From: Arthrobacter glacialis
GTDB lineage: Bacteria > Actinomycetota > Actinomycetes > Actinomycetales > Micrococcaceae
DNA: 64,000 nt
Direction: 5' to 3'
NCBI RefSeq assembly: GCF_002909445.1
Contig: NZ_PPXC01000002.1
Coordinates: 310,001 to 374,000, forward strand
Below the pieces are notes generated by a model. The model was not told the origin of the DNA and did no database searches. It saw only the letters and a list, made by a program, of their open reading frames with translations. Each line of letters starts with the position of its first letter. Position 1 is the first letter of the stretch. Positions 55,326 to 64,000 of this stretch are shown piece after piece. The translations under genes and the position numbers were made by a program.

Positions 55326-56660
55326 ATGAATCCCACGCGGTCAGCGGACCCCGGCTTGATCAAGAAGTCATGGCGCAGCAAGTGGCCAACCCGGCGCAGC
55401 TCCGCCAACGCCATGGTGGACAACGTTGTTTTCGTCTTCAGCGGTGTTGCTGCCCTGTGGCTGGCATGGCTGGTGCTTCAGGAAGGTTTCGCCTGGGGCT
55501 GGTATCTGGCGCTGTTCTTTGTCCTCTTCTGGGTGGTGCTCGCCTATCTGGTGTTGCCCCGGCTGCACAGGATCCTCACCTCCATCTACGTCCCGGACTA
55601 TTTCATTGGCCGGGCCCGGACCAGTGATGGTTTGCTGGGGGACCCCATCAACGTGGCAGTGGTGGGAAGCGAAGCCCAGATCCATGAGGCCATGACACAT
55701 GCTGGCTGGATCCGCGCCGATGAGATCACCTTGGCCTCCAGCCGCCGCATCATCACTTCCACGCTTTTCAAGCGCAGCTACGACGAGGCACCCGTGAGCC
55801 CCCTGCTGCTGTTTGGCCGGCAACAGGACTTGGCTTACCAGCAGGAAGTTGCCGGCAATCCCGCCAAGCGCCACCATGTGCGTTTCTGGCGTTGCCCCGA
55901 AGGATGGATGCTGCCGGGCGGGCACCAGGCAGACTGGCTGGCTGCCGGCACCTTTGACAGGGCCGTGGGTTTCTCCCTGTTCACCTTGCAGATCACCCAC
56001 AAGATCGACGCCGACACTGACACCGAACGCGATCACATAGTGGCGACGCTGGCCAACAGCAATGCCGACATCGGTGTTCGGGTCATTGACGACTTCTCCA
56101 CCGGTTACCACTCCCGCAACGGGGGAGGCGACACCATTGTCACGGATGGGAACCTGCCCGTAGTGGATGTTGACAAGGTGGTTGTTCCGGCCGATGGGAA
56201 CGCACTGGGCCCGGACCTTGAAGCCCGCAGGGCAGCCAGGGCAGCGCGCCGCCCGGTTTCCACGGCCCTGGGCGTGCTCCTGATGCTGATTCGGGTGGTG
56301 GTGGGTGCTGTTTCAGTGGCCATACTGTTGGGTGACCGTGCGGAGATCCTGGATGTTTCGGCCGCCAGTGTAAGCGCCGACGAGACTGCGGCCCTGGATA
56401 TTTTTCTGCTGGTGATCGCGGCACTGGCTGCCCTGGGCATTGCCCTCTACCTGGTGCTGGCCTACCTGGTCTTCAGGGGGAGCAACTGGGCAAGGATTGC
56501 CGCCATGGCGTTCAGTGCGCTGCTGGTAGTGGTTTCGGCGCTCGATTTCATCGACGGCGAGTCCATCACCTTGAGCACCAACATCTTTGGGCTGCCACTG
56601 GACATTTTGGTCCTTCTGGCGCTGTCCGCGCGCAATTCCAGGCTGTGGGCGCGGAGATAG
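55326..56660 (+). CDS. LssY C-terminal domain membrane protein
   Basis: 444 residues. Two helices near residues 30-75 (NVVFVFSGVAALWLAWLVL and LALFFVLFWVVLAYLVL), then a soluble domain (about 105-285) with the LssY-C pattern: DPINVAVVGSEAQIHEAMTHAGW, ITSTLFKRSYDEAPVSPL, RHHVRFWRCPE and VGFSLFTLQITHKID. It ends with three or four more helices. LssY-C domains occur alone or with PAP2 phosphatases; biochemical role unknown. It stands as a single gene upstream of gatCAB. Confidence 0.85.
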   Translation: MNPTRSADPGLIKKSWRSKWPTRRSSANAMVDNVVFVFSGVAALWLAWLVLQEGFAWGWYLALFFVLFWVVLAYLVLPRLHRILTSIYVPDYFIGRARTSDGLLGDPINVAVVGSEAQIHEAMTHAGWIRADEITLASSRRIITSTLFKRSYDEAPVSPLLLFGRQQDLAYQQEVAGNPAKRHHVRFWRCPEGWMLPGGHQADWLAAGTFDRAVGFSLFTLQITHKIDADTDTERDHIVATLANSNADIGVRVIDDFSTGYHSRNGGGDTIVTDGNLPVVDVDKVVVPADGNALGPDLEARRAARAARRPVSTALGVLLMLIRVVVGAVSVAILLGDRAEILDVSAASVSADETAALDIFLLVIAALAALGIALYLVLAYLVFRGSNWARIAAMAFSALLVVVSALDFIDGESITLSTNIFGLPLDILVLLALSARNSRLWARR

Positions 56661-56746
56661 GCATCTCATGGCAGGCGGGTTTTATCCTGCGCTGTGACCG
56701 ATAAGCTAGGAGTAAGACAACTTTTGCTATTAAACAGGGGAGATCC

Positions 56747-57043
56747 ATGGCTGCGATCAACCGTGACGACGTGGCGCATTTGGCGCAACTGGCTCACATC
56801 GAGATGAGTGACGACGAACTGGACCGCATGGCCACTGAACTGGCAGTGATTGTGGATTCGGTCAAGAGCGTCAGTGAGGCTGCCGGCGACGACGTTCCCG
56901 CCACCTCGCACCCGATTCCGCTGACCAACGTCATGCGTGAAGACGTGGTGGGTCACGTGCTGACTGTGGACGAGGCCCTCTCGGGTGCCCCGGATTCCGC
57001 CGACGGCCGTTTCAAGGTGCCCGCAATTTTGGAGGAAAGCTAA
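56747..57043 (+). CDS. gatC: Asp/Glu-tRNA amidotransferase subunit C
   Basis: 98 residues, normal length. Stabilises GatA and wraps around the GatA-GatB interface. Typical start INRDDVAHLAQLAHIEMSDDEL and end DSADGRFKVPAILEES. RBS AGGGGAG before the ATG. First gene of a tight gatC-gatA-gatB operon, three bases before gatA. Confidence 0.96.
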   Translation: MAAINRDDVAHLAQLAHIEMSDDELDRMATELAVIVDSVKSVSEAAGDDVPATSHPIPLTNVMREDVVGHVLTVDEALSGAPDSADGRFKVPAILEES

Positions 57044-57046
57044 ACC

Positions 57047-58585
57047 ATGACTGCCAACGAACTGATTCGTTCCAGCGCGGCCGAAATGGCCGCAAAACTG
57101 GCCGCCGGCGAGATCACCTCCGTCGAGCTGGTCCAGGCACACCTTGACCGGATTGCCGCCGTCGACCATGGAGAACGCGGCGTCAACGCGTTCCTGTACG
57201 TGAACACCGAGGAGGCGCTCGCAGTAGCTGCCGACGTCGATGCCCGCCGCGCCGCCGGTGAGGAGCTCCACGAGCTGGCCGGCGTGCCGATCGCCATCAA
57301 GGACCTGATCGTCACCAAGGGCCAGCCCACCACGGCGGGTTCGAAGATCCTTGAGGGCTGGATGAGCCCCTACGACGCCACAGTCATCAAGAAGATCCGC
57401 GCCGCGCGCATGCCGATGCTGGGCAAGACCAACCTGGACGAATTCGCGATGGGATCCTCCACGGAGCACTCCGCCTACGGCCCCACCCGCAACCCCTGGG
57501 ACCTGGACCGGATCCCCGGCGGCTCCGGTGGTGGCTCCGCTGCAGCCGTCGCCGCCTTCGAGGCTCCGCTTGCCTTGGGCACCGACACCGGTGGCTCCAT
57601 CCGCCAGCCCGGCGCCGTCACCGGCACCGTTGGTGTGAAGCCCACCTACGGCGCAGTGTCCCGCTACGGCGCCATCGCCATGGCCTCCTCGCTGGACCAG
57701 ATCGGCCCCGTCAGCCGCACCGTCCTGGACTCCGCCTTGTTGCAGGAAGTCATTGGCGGGCACGACCCCCAGGACTCCACCTCGCTGACCGACGCCTCCA
57801 CAGGCCTTGCCGCCGCCGCCCGCCTGGGCAATGTGAAGGGCATGAAGATCGGCATCATCAAGGAGCTGCACGGCGAGGGTTACCAGACCGGCGTCGAAAA
57901 CCGCTTCAACGAATCCCTGGAGCTGCTGCGCGGCGCCGGGGCCGAAATTGTTGAGGTCTCCTGCCCCAACTTCGGCTACGCACTGGGCGCCTACTACCTG
58001 ATCATGCCCAGCGAGGCTTCCTCCAACCTGGCCAAGTTCGACGGCGTCCGCTTCGGTGCGCGCACCCTGCCCACTGAGGGCCCGCTCACCATTGAGCGCG
58101 TCATGGGCGCCACCCGCGCCGCCGGTTTCGGCGATGAGGTCAAGCGCCGCATCATCCTGGGCACCTACGCCCTCTCCGCCGGCTACTACGACGCCTACTA
58201 CGGCTCGGCCCAGAAGGTGCGCACCCTGATCCAGCGTGACTTCGCCGCCGCGTTCGAGCAGGTTGACGTGCTGATCTCCCCGACGTCCCCCGTCACGGCC
58301 TTCAAGCTGGGCGAGAAGCTCGATGATCCGCTGGCCATGTACCTCAACGACGTCGCCACCATCCCGGCGAACATGGCCGGCGTCCCCGGCCTGACCCTGC
58401 CCGGCGGCCTGGCCGATGAAGACGGTCTGCCCGTGGGCATCCAGCTGCTGGCACCCGCCCGCGAAGACGCCCGCCTGTACCGTGTTGGTGCCGTCCTGGA
58501 ATCCTTGTTGGAAGCCCAGTGGGGCGGCCCCATCCTGGACCAGGCGCCCGCACTTGCCAGCACCGCAGCCGAGGAGGCTAACTAA
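57047..58585 (+). CDS. gatA: Asp/Glu-tRNA amidotransferase subunit A (amidase)
   Basis: 512 residues. Releases ammonia from glutamine for transfer to mischarged Glu-tRNA(Gln) or Asp-tRNA(Asn). The Ser-cisSer-Lys triad of amidase-signature enzymes is present: Lys in [12 protein letters not shown], the Ser-rich loop [14 protein letters not shown], and the nucleophile in [16 protein letters not shown]. Full length. Its TAA overlaps the gatB ATG (TAATG). Confidence 0.97.
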   Translation: MTANELIRSSAAEMAAKLAAGEITSVELVQAHLDRIAAVDHGERGVNAFLYVNTEEALAVAADVDARRAAGEELHELAGVPIAIKDLIVTKGQPTTAGSKILEGWMSPYDATVIKKIRAARMPMLGKTNLDEFAMGSSTEHSAYGPTRNPWDLDRIPGGSGGGSAAAVAAFEAPLALGTDTGGSIRQPGAVTGTVGVKPTYGAVSRYGAIAMASSLDQIGPVSRTVLDSALLQEVIGGHDPQDSTSLTDASTGLAAAARLGNVKGMKIGIIKELHGEGYQTGVENRFNESLELLRGAGAEIVEVSCPNFGYALGAYYLIMPSEASSNLAKFDGVRFGARTLPTEGPLTIERVMGATRAAGFGDEVKRRIILGTYALSAGYYDAYYGSAQKVRTLIQRDFAAAFEQVDVLISPTSPVTAFKLGEKLDDPLAMYLNDVATIPANMAGVPGLTLPGGLADEDGLPVGIQLLAPAREDARLYRVGAVLESLLEAQWGGPILDQAPALASTAAEEAN

Positions 58586-60093
58586 TGCATGTTGACACCA
58601 TTTTGAGCTTCGATGAAGCCATGGAAAAGTACGACCCCGTTCTGGGTTTTGAGGTTCACGTTGAATTGAACACCAAGACCAAGATGTTCTCTTCGGCACC
58701 GAACGCCTTTGGCGACGCCCCCAACACCAACGTCAACGAAGTGTGCCTGGGCCTGCCCGGCGTGCTGCCGGTGGTGAACAAGAAGGCCGTTGAGTCCTCG
58801 ATCCTGATCGGTCTGGCGCTGAACTGCAAGATCGCCCCGCACAGCACCTTTGCGCGCAAGCAGTACTTCTACCCGGACACCCCGAAGAACTTCCAGACCT
58901 CCCAGTACGATGACCCCATCTGCTACGACGGCTGGATCGACATCGAACTCGAAGACGGCACAGTTTTCCACGTTGAGATTGAGCGCGCCCACATGGAAGA
59001 GGACGCCGGAAAGCTGACCCACATGGGTGGCTCCACGGGCCGCATCCAGGGAGCCGACTTCTCGTTGGTGGACTACAACCGTTCGGGTGTTCCGCTGGTG
59101 GAAATTGTCACCAAGACCATTGAAGGCGCCGGTTCCCGCGCACCCGAGCTGGCCAAAGCCTATGTTGCAGCCATCAGGGAAATCGTCAAGAACCTGGGCG
59201 TTTCAGAGGCCAAGATGGAGCACGGCAACGTCCGTTGCGACGCCAACGTCTCCCTGCGCCCGCACGGCCGGGAAAAGTTCGGCACCCGCACCGAGACCAA
59301 GAACGTGAACTCGCTGCGCGCCGTCGAGAACGCCGTGAAGTTTGAGATCCAGCGCCATGCTGCGGTTTTGGATTCCGGTGTGGCCATCACACAGGAAACC
59401 CGCCACTGGCACGAGGACACCAAGTCCACCACCTCGGGGCGCCCCAAGTCCGACGCCGACGACTACCGTTACTTCCCGGAACCGGACCTGGTGCCCATTG
59501 TCACCACGCCCGAGTGGGTTGAGGAACTGCGCTCACGCCTGCCCGAGCCGCCCGCCGAGCGCCGCAAGCGCCTGCAGGCCGACTGGGGCTACACGGACCT
59601 GGAATTCCGCGACGTGGTCAACGCCGGCCTCATGGACGAAATCGAAGAGACGGTCGCTGCCGGTGCCTCGGCTGCCGCAGCCCGCAAGTGGTGGATGGGC
59701 GAGATCGCCCGCCGCGCCAAGCTGGCCGATGTGGACCCCGCAGCGTTGGGCGTCAGCCCCGCCGTGGTGGTTGAAATTGAGAAGCTCATTGCCTCCGGCG
59801 CCATCAACGACAAGCTGGCCCGCAAGGTGCTCGACGGCGTCCTCGAGGGTGAAGGGACGCCCGCCGAGGTTGTGGCCAAGCGCGGGCTGGCTGTTGTCTC
59901 CGACGACGGCGCCCTGCAGACTGCCATCGATGAAGCCCTGGCAGCCCAGCCCGACGTTGCGGAGAAGATCCGCGGCGGCAAGGTGCAGGCTGTTGGTGCC
60001 ATTGTTGGCGGCGTCATGAAGGTGACCCGCGGACAGGCCGACGCCGGCCGCGTGCGCGAACTGATCCTCAAGACGCTCGGCGTCGAAGGGTAA
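58585..60093 (+). CDS. gatB: Asp/Glu-tRNA amidotransferase subunit B
   Basis: 502 residues, full length. Phosphorylates and amidates the mischarged aminoacyl-tRNA in the GatCAB complex. Landmarks: [19 protein letters not shown] near the start, [23 protein letters not shown] and [17 protein letters not shown] in the kinase-like cradle, and a C-terminal helical tail/YqeY-like domain ([19 protein letters not shown]). Followed by a stack of hairpins, as expected at the end of the operon. Confidence 0.97.
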   Translation: MHVDTILSFDEAMEKYDPVLGFEVHVELNTKTKMFSSAPNAFGDAPNTNVNEVCLGLPGVLPVVNKKAVESSILIGLALNCKIAPHSTFARKQYFYPDTPKNFQTSQYDDPICYDGWIDIELEDGTVFHVEIERAHMEEDAGKLTHMGGSTGRIQGADFSLVDYNRSGVPLVEIVTKTIEGAGSRAPELAKAYVAAIREIVKNLGVSEAKMEHGNVRCDANVSLRPHGREKFGTRTETKNVNSLRAVENAVKFEIQRHAAVLDSGVAITQETRHWHEDTKSTTSGRPKSDADDYRYFPEPDLVPIVTTPEWVEELRSRLPEPPAERRKRLQADWGYTDLEFRDVVNAGLMDEIEETVAAGASAAAARKWWMGEIARRAKLADVDPAALGVSPAVVVEIEKLIASGAINDKLARKVLDGVLEGEGTPAEVVAKRGLAVVSDDGALQTAIDEALAAQPDVAEKIRGGKVQAVGAIVGGVMKVTRGQADAGRVRELILKTLGVEG

Positions 60094-60120
60094 CGCCCTC
60101 CCAACGCTCGCAAGCTCGCG

Positions 60121-60148
60121 GCTGGGCCCTCGGGCGCGTGGGCCCAGC
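60121..60148 (+). terminator. hairpin after gatB
   Basis: GCTGGGCCC (60121-60129) pairs perfectly with GGGCCCAGC (60140-60148) over a 10-base loop, 27 bases after the gatB stop. No T-run; likely part of a tandem termination region with the two structures that follow. Confidence 0.5.
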
Positions 60149-60163
60149 CCTGCCGCGTCTCTC

Positions 60164-60223
60164 GGCGCCCCGTTCCGCTTGTGGCGCCCCGTTAACCGGG
60201 TGCCAGAAGCGGAACGGGGCGCC
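60164..60223. repeat. imperfect 60-bp palindrome related to that at 38429
   Basis: 30-base arms with three mismatches, centred on GTTAAC (60191-60196). The left arm is nearly identical to the left arm of the perfect palindrome 21.7 kb away. The right arm has drifted. No T-run follows. Confidence 0.8.
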
Positions 60224-60247
60224 GACTCGCTTCACGAAACGGCCCCC

Positions 60248-60310
60248 GCGCCCGTCCCCGCTTTCGCGCCCCTTCCAACAGGCGCGAAAAGCGGGGACGG
60301 GCGCATTTTT
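60248..60310 (+). terminator. strong intrinsic terminator, 23-24-bp stem
   Basis: Arms at 60248-60270 and 60281-60304 pair throughout apart from one extra base in the right arm, over a 10-base loop, followed by A and TTTTT (60306-60310). Ends gatCAB transcription or insulates the glycoside hydrolase gene. From here to 60441 the sequence is non-coding and turns AT-richer (60353-60395), probably the promoter and leader of the next gene. Confidence 0.85.
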
Positions 60311-60441
60311 CATTGGGCCCGGCGGTTGGGCTCTGCCCCAAGTGTCAATGTGAGTAATTATGAACTGTAATAACGCTTTGCAGTCATGAAAATTCAGACA
60401 AGGATTGGGGGACACCCCTCAATCAGCTTGGAGCTACTCCC

Positions 60442-63400
60442 ATGCCCACTCCGGCGCTTGCCACGTCCGCCCCGTCCAACCTCGCCACCCCGCCGCGTCT
60501 GCATCCCGAACTGGAATGCGGCGTGGGGGAGTGGGACAAACTCCTCTACGGGAACCATCGGATTGTGGTGTCCGTGGCGGATCTGCTCCAGGGTGGCCGC
60601 GCCGCCACCGTCACCCTGCCGTGGCGCCGCCACGATGCCACTCCGGCCGACGTTGACGTCATTGTGGTCTCCGCGGCCACGGGCTTACGGGTGCGCAATG
60701 TGGTGGCCGGGGAACGGAACCGGGCCCATGGCACGTTCACCTTTGAGCCAGTCGACGGTGCCGGCAGCTACTACTTTTACTATCTGCCGTATGCCATGGC
60801 CGGCCACGCCCACTACCCGCAGGCCCAGTACCTTCCCGCCCGTCCGACGGCGGACCCGGCCTGGGTGGCAGCTGTTTCCCCGAGCGTGTTCTCGGCTGAG
60901 CAGGGTTTGAGCGGCAGTCACGCCCCGGCCGCCGTGGCGCTCCGCTACGAGGCAGCGAGCGAGTGGGACACCTTTGCCCCCATGAACTTTACGGCCACGG
61001 ATGCCGAATTGGCGGCCCTGCACGCCAGTCACGACGGCGCGGCTTTCATGCTCTTTGCCCAGGACCGCCGCCACCCCATCTCCATGAAGGGCGCCATAGC
61101 GGCACACTGGGCCATCACGGGCCCGGCAGCCGTGGCCGGGGCAGCAGCCAAGGAGCTCGCGCTCCAGGCCGAGCCGGGGGAGGAATTCATCATCGCGTTG
61201 GGGCTCCATGCCTGCGCCGAACTGGCAGGGGTCACGGTGACCATTGCCGCCCAGACCGGCGGCACCCCCATTCCTGCACGCTGCATCAACACCGCCGGGA
61301 TTGACCGCCTGGGCCGGCCCTTCAGCAAGACGTTGGCTGTGGCCGACGGTTCCGTCCAGGCGCTGTTTGTGGTGGTCCCCGTTCCTGCAAATGCCGCCGG
61401 ATCCACCGTGGAGGCCGTCATCACGGTGACGAGTTCCGCAGGCACCGCAGAACTGCCCGTGTGCCTTGAGGTGGCGGAGGTAGCCGAACCGGACATTGCC
61501 GCCGGCGGCTTTGGCGACCCCCGCGAACTACGGCGCCTGGCCTGGCTGGATTCCACCCTGGCCCAGAACGACGAACTCGTGGCGCCGTTCACCGCCGTCA
61601 GCCTCGATGAATCCAGCCGCACGCTGAGCATCCTGGGCCGCACGGTTGAGCTCGCCCCCAACGGGCTTCCGGCGCAGCTGTACTCCACCTTCACCTCTGC
61701 CGTGACGGCCATTGACGGACCTGCCCGTTCGCTCCTGCTCGAACCACTGGCCTTACTGCCGGAGTTGGTCCAAGGCCCAGTGGTTTGGGATTTCTCGCCG
61801 CTCGCGTTCACCACCCACGGCCCGGCCAGGGTGGGATGGGAGTGCTCCTGGACCAGTCGCGACACGCCCTTGTGCGTCACGGTGGAAGGCCAATTGGAGG
61901 CCGACGGCGCCGCCGAGTTTGCCGTCCGCCTCACCGTCCCGCACGGGGCTGAGACCGTTGGGCTGGGAAACGTTGCACTCACGATGACCCTGGACCCCGA
62001 ATCCGTGCCCTACGCCATGGGGCTCGGTGTACCCGGCGGCACCCGCCCGGAAAGCATCGACTGGAGCTGGGAGGTGGCCACCAGGAACCAGGACTCCCTG
62101 TGGCTCGGGGACAGCAACATCGGCGTGCAGCTGGCCCTGCGGGACGACAACTACGAGCGCCCGCTCAACACCAACTTTTACCGCGAGAAGCCACTACGCG
62201 CCCCGGACTCGTGGGCCAATCCAGGGGTGGATCCCACGGTTGCGGGCGTCACGCTCAGGGAGGCCGGCAGCGCGAACGGAAGCGCCGCCGTCGTGCTGCA
62301 AGCATTTAGTGGCGGACGGACCTTGGAAGCGGGGGAGAGTCTGAACTATGGCTTCCGTCTGCTCCTGACCCCGTTCAAGCCGATCGATCCGGCCCGCCAG
62401 CTGCGCAACCGGTACTTCCATGGCCAAGGTAGTGTGGCGGACATTGCGGCGACCGGTGCCAGCGTCATCAACATTCACCACGCCACGGCCCTGGCGCCCT
62501 TCATCAACGACCCGCTGCTGCACGCCGACGCGCTGGCTGCGTACACGGCGCAGGCGCATGCGGCCGGGCTCAAGGTCAAGGTCTACGACACGGTACGCGA
62601 GCTGACGGGGCACAGCCCGGACTTGCTGCCCATGCTGTCGCTGGGGCAGGAAATCTTCAGCGACGGACCCGGCAAGGGGCACATCTGGCCGCAGGAGCAC
62701 GCCGGCGCCAACTACGTCTCGGCCTGGTACGCGCCCACCGTGGATGACATTGCCGTGGTGACGGCGGGGGAGTCGCGCCTGCAAAACTGGTACATCCGAG
62801 GGCTCGACGAGCTGGCGCGCAGGACCGGCCTGGACGGCATCTACCTGGACGACATCGCCTACGACCGCCAGGCCATGAAACGGGTGCGCAAGGTGCTGGC
62901 CGCCCGCTGCGCAGACCCGGAAATCGACATCCATTCGGCCAACCAATTCAACGACAAGGACGGCTTCGCCTCCTCCGCCAACATGTACATGGAACAGCTG
63001 CCGTACACGGACCGGCTGTGGCTGGGCGAGTACTTTGACTACGACAACACCGACCCCGCGTACTGGCTGGTGGAGGTCTCCGGCATCCCGTTTGGCCTCA
63101 TGGGCGAGATGCTGGAGGGTGGCGGAAACCCGTGGCGCGGGTTGGTGTTTGGCATGACAGGCCGGGCCCCGCGCGTGGACAACCGGGCACTGTGGGAACT
63201 GTGGGCTGAGCATGGCCTGGCGGAGGCGCCCATGGTGGGGCACTGGGCTGTTGATGTGCCCGTGCGCACCAGTCACCCCGAGGTGCTGGCCACGTCCTGG
63301 ATCACGCCGTCCGGATTGGTGACAGCCCTGGCCAGCTGGGCGCCGGAAACGGTTTCGGTGACGCTGGAATTTGGTCCCGGGTTTGCGCACCTGGCTTCTG

Positions 63401-63519
63401 CATCTGTGGTTGCGCCGGCGGTTGCAGGCTTCCAGGAGGCCGCGGTGTTTGCGCCCGGGGCTGCCATCACGGTGGAACCGCGTCGGGGAGTTGTGCTGGT
63501 GATCGGCGGGGCAGCTTGA
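60442..63519 (+). CDS. putative glycoside hydrolase (DUF6067-like)
   Basis: 1025 residues from the ATG at 60442 with GGAG nine bases upstream. No signal peptide, so probably cytoplasmic. The N-terminal 600 residues are beta-rich and include WELECGV-type sandwich domains I cannot assign. The C-terminal half is a TIM-barrel-like domain: RYFHGQGSVADIAATGASVI, AHAAGLKVKVYDTVRELTGHSPDL in context, WYIRGLDELARRTGLDGIYLDDIAYDRQ with acidic residues at a strand end, ANQFNDKDGFASSANMYMEQLPYTDRLWLGEYFDYD and VSGIPFGLMGEMLEGGGNPWRG. From memory this matches the DUF6067 group of 'glycoside hydrolase domain-containing' proteins; the substrate is unknown. The sugar ABC permease gene starts 264 bases downstream. 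Confidence 0.6.
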   Translation: MPTPALATSAPSNLATPPRLHPELECGVGEWDKLLYGNHRIVVSVADLLQGGRAATVTLPWRRHDATPADVDVIVVSAATGLRVRNVVAGERNRAHGTFTFEPVDGAGSYYFYYLPYAMAGHAHYPQAQYLPARPTADPAWVAAVSPSVFSAEQGLSGSHAPAAVALRYEAASEWDTFAPMNFTATDAELAALHASHDGAAFMLFAQDRRHPISMKGAIAAHWAITGPAAVAGAAAKELALQAEPGEEFIIALGLHACAELAGVTVTIAAQTGGTPIPARCINTAGIDRLGRPFSKTLAVADGSVQALFVVVPVPANAAGSTVEAVITVTSSAGTAELPVCLEVAEVAEPDIAAGGFGDPRELRRLAWLDSTLAQNDELVAPFTAVSLDESSRTLSILGRTVELAPNGLPAQLYSTFTSAVTAIDGPARSLLLEPLALLPELVQGPVVWDFSPLAFTTHGPARVGWECSWTSRDTPLCVTVEGQLEADGAAEFAVRLTVPHGAETVGLGNVALTMTLDPESVPYAMGLGVPGGTRPESIDWSWEVATRNQDSLWLGDSNIGVQLALRDDNYERPLNTNFYREKPLRAPDSWANPGVDPTVAGVTLREAGSANGSAAVVLQAFSGGRTLEAGESLNYGFRLLLTPFKPIDPARQLRNRYFHGQGSVADIAATGASVINIHHATALAPFINDPLLHADALAAYTAQAHAAGLKVKVYDTVRELTGHSPDLLPMLSLGQEIFSDGPGKGHIWPQEHAGANYVSAWYAPTVDDIAVVTAGESRLQNWYIRGLDELARRTGLDGIYLDDIAYDRQAMKRVRKVLAARCADPEIDIHSANQFNDKDGFASSANMYMEQLPYTDRLWLGEYFDYDNTDPAYWLVEVSGIPFGLMGEMLEGGGNPWRGLVFGMTGRAPRVDNRALWELWAEHGLAEAPMVGHWAVDVPVRTSHPEVLATSWITPSGLVTALASWAPETVSVTLEFGPGFAHLASASVVAPAVAGFQEAAVFAPGAAITVEPRRGVVLVIGGAA

Positions 63520-63675
63520 CGTCACGGAACCCGAGGCCGCCCGCCACTCCCGGGTAGTGCTGGCACGCCTGACGCACGGCCGAAGCGCGGAGCGGGGCAC
63601 ATGGAAAATGACGATTGGTGATCTTTTCTAGGAATTTCCAGCAAAATCTTGCAACTTTGCCAAAGACAGTTTATC

Positions 63676-63695
63676 TTTGTTAAACGGTTAACAAA
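63676..63695. promoter_or_regulatory. LacI-type operator palindrome before the ABC permease gene
   Basis: TTTGTTAA-ACGG-TTAACAAA is a perfect 8-bp inverted repeat with a 4-base centre, about 90 bases before the permease ATG. Its size and TTAAxCGxTTAA-like centre resemble sites of LacI/GalR-family sugar repressors. No regulator is in the window; it may be encoded beyond the right edge. Confidence 0.55.
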
Positions 63696-63783
63696 CTGTG
63701 GCGCGCATCACAACCTGGGGGTGTGGTGGTGTTCCTGACTGTGCGCAGACCGAAAACACCGACTTACTGAACGAGGAGATTCC

Positions 63784-64000
63784 ATGAGCCAGACCACACG
63801 TCAGGCGCTGTCGGGGCGGGAGACCGGCGGCGACGCCACGCCCACCCCCGCCGCCGCCGCGAGAGGCGGCAGGGGAAACAAGCGCAGTAAGAATGCCGCG
63901 CAAAAGTCCGGTGTGGTGGCCAAGGTGCCGTTCAGGATCCGCTGGGCCCGGGACAAGCAGATGATCCTGATGATGATTCCCGGGGTGTTGTTTCTGGCCC
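63784..64000 (+). CDS. sugar ABC transporter permease (LplB type), N-terminal part
   Basis: 72 codons from the ATG at 63784, with GAGGAG upstream, running off the right edge. A disordered Ala/Gly/Arg-rich cytoplasmic start (MSQTTRQALSGRETGG) leads into a basic segment and the start of a membrane helix (RIRWARDKQMILMMIPGVLF), the opening typical of LplB/MalF-type oligosaccharide permeases. It probably belongs to a new operon with the glycoside hydrolase upstream. Not in the partial sequence: the EAA loop needed to confirm. Confidence 0.7.
   Translation, partial: MSQTTRQALSGRETGGDATPTPAAAARGGRGNKRSKNAAQKSGVVAKVPFRIRWARDKQMILMMIPGVLFLA

Noticed and set aside
56666-58699. 677-codon antisense ORF
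   Set aside because: Complement of gatC and gatA.

Overview
The window is high-GC DNA with GTG/TTG starts, a biotin-dependent acyl-CoA carboxylase beta/epsilon pair, GatCAB, a polyphosphate glucokinase-type ROK kinase, a DUF222-HNH protein and an actinobacterial Rv1264-like adenylate cyclase. Together these point to a high-GC actinobacterium, most likely of the Micrococcaceae (Arthrobacter-like). This is inferred from gene content and has not been tested by a search. I found no rRNA, tRNA or CRISPR array.

Layout. 1-5.1 kb holds the start of a DUF885 protein, accE/accD, and divergently birA, a PH-domain membrane protein and a class III adenylate cyclase. 5.1-9.3 kb is an accessory patch: a DUF222-HNH protein and, upstream on the same strand, a reverse transcriptase with the retron signatures (NAxxH, YADD, VTG). 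A 150-nt stretch bounded by perfect 9-nt inverted repeats lies just upstream of the RT and looks like an msr-msd RNA. A VOC protein follows.

9.6-38.4 kb is one long + strand block. It has two tandem giant surface proteins built of Ig/cadherin-like and fibronectin III repeats (the first broken by a one-base frameshift), MoxR ATPase, DUF58, a transglutaminase-fold membrane protein lacking catalytic residues, zinc ribbon-RDD-FHA, PP2C phosphatase, zinc ribbon-FHA, membrane Ser/Thr kinase, FHA-like/winged-helix protein and a 1478-residue FtsK/EssC-like ATPase with its own FHA domain. It resembles the PFNA cluster described in bifidobacteria (kinase, FN3 protein, AAA ATPase, DUF58, transglutaminase), with an EssC-like ATPase added. 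My reading is a phosphorylation-controlled machine for making or displaying the giant surface proteins; that is inference.

38.5-48.9 kb holds ligA, an inositol monophosphatase-family gene, a glucokinase, and an alpha-glucoside operon (binding protein, two permeases, GH13 glucosidase) divergent from a ROK repressor, with an operator-like site between. 48.9-56.7 kb holds a CaiB-type CoA transferase, a DUF559/AbiEi-like gene bracketed by two repeat clusters of the same design, GNAT, RidA, a DUF2156/MprF-like membrane protein and a LssY-C protein. 56.7-60.1 kb is gatCAB, followed by a stack of hairpins. The right end holds a large putative glycoside hydrolase and the start of a sugar ABC permease, with a LacI-type palindrome between.
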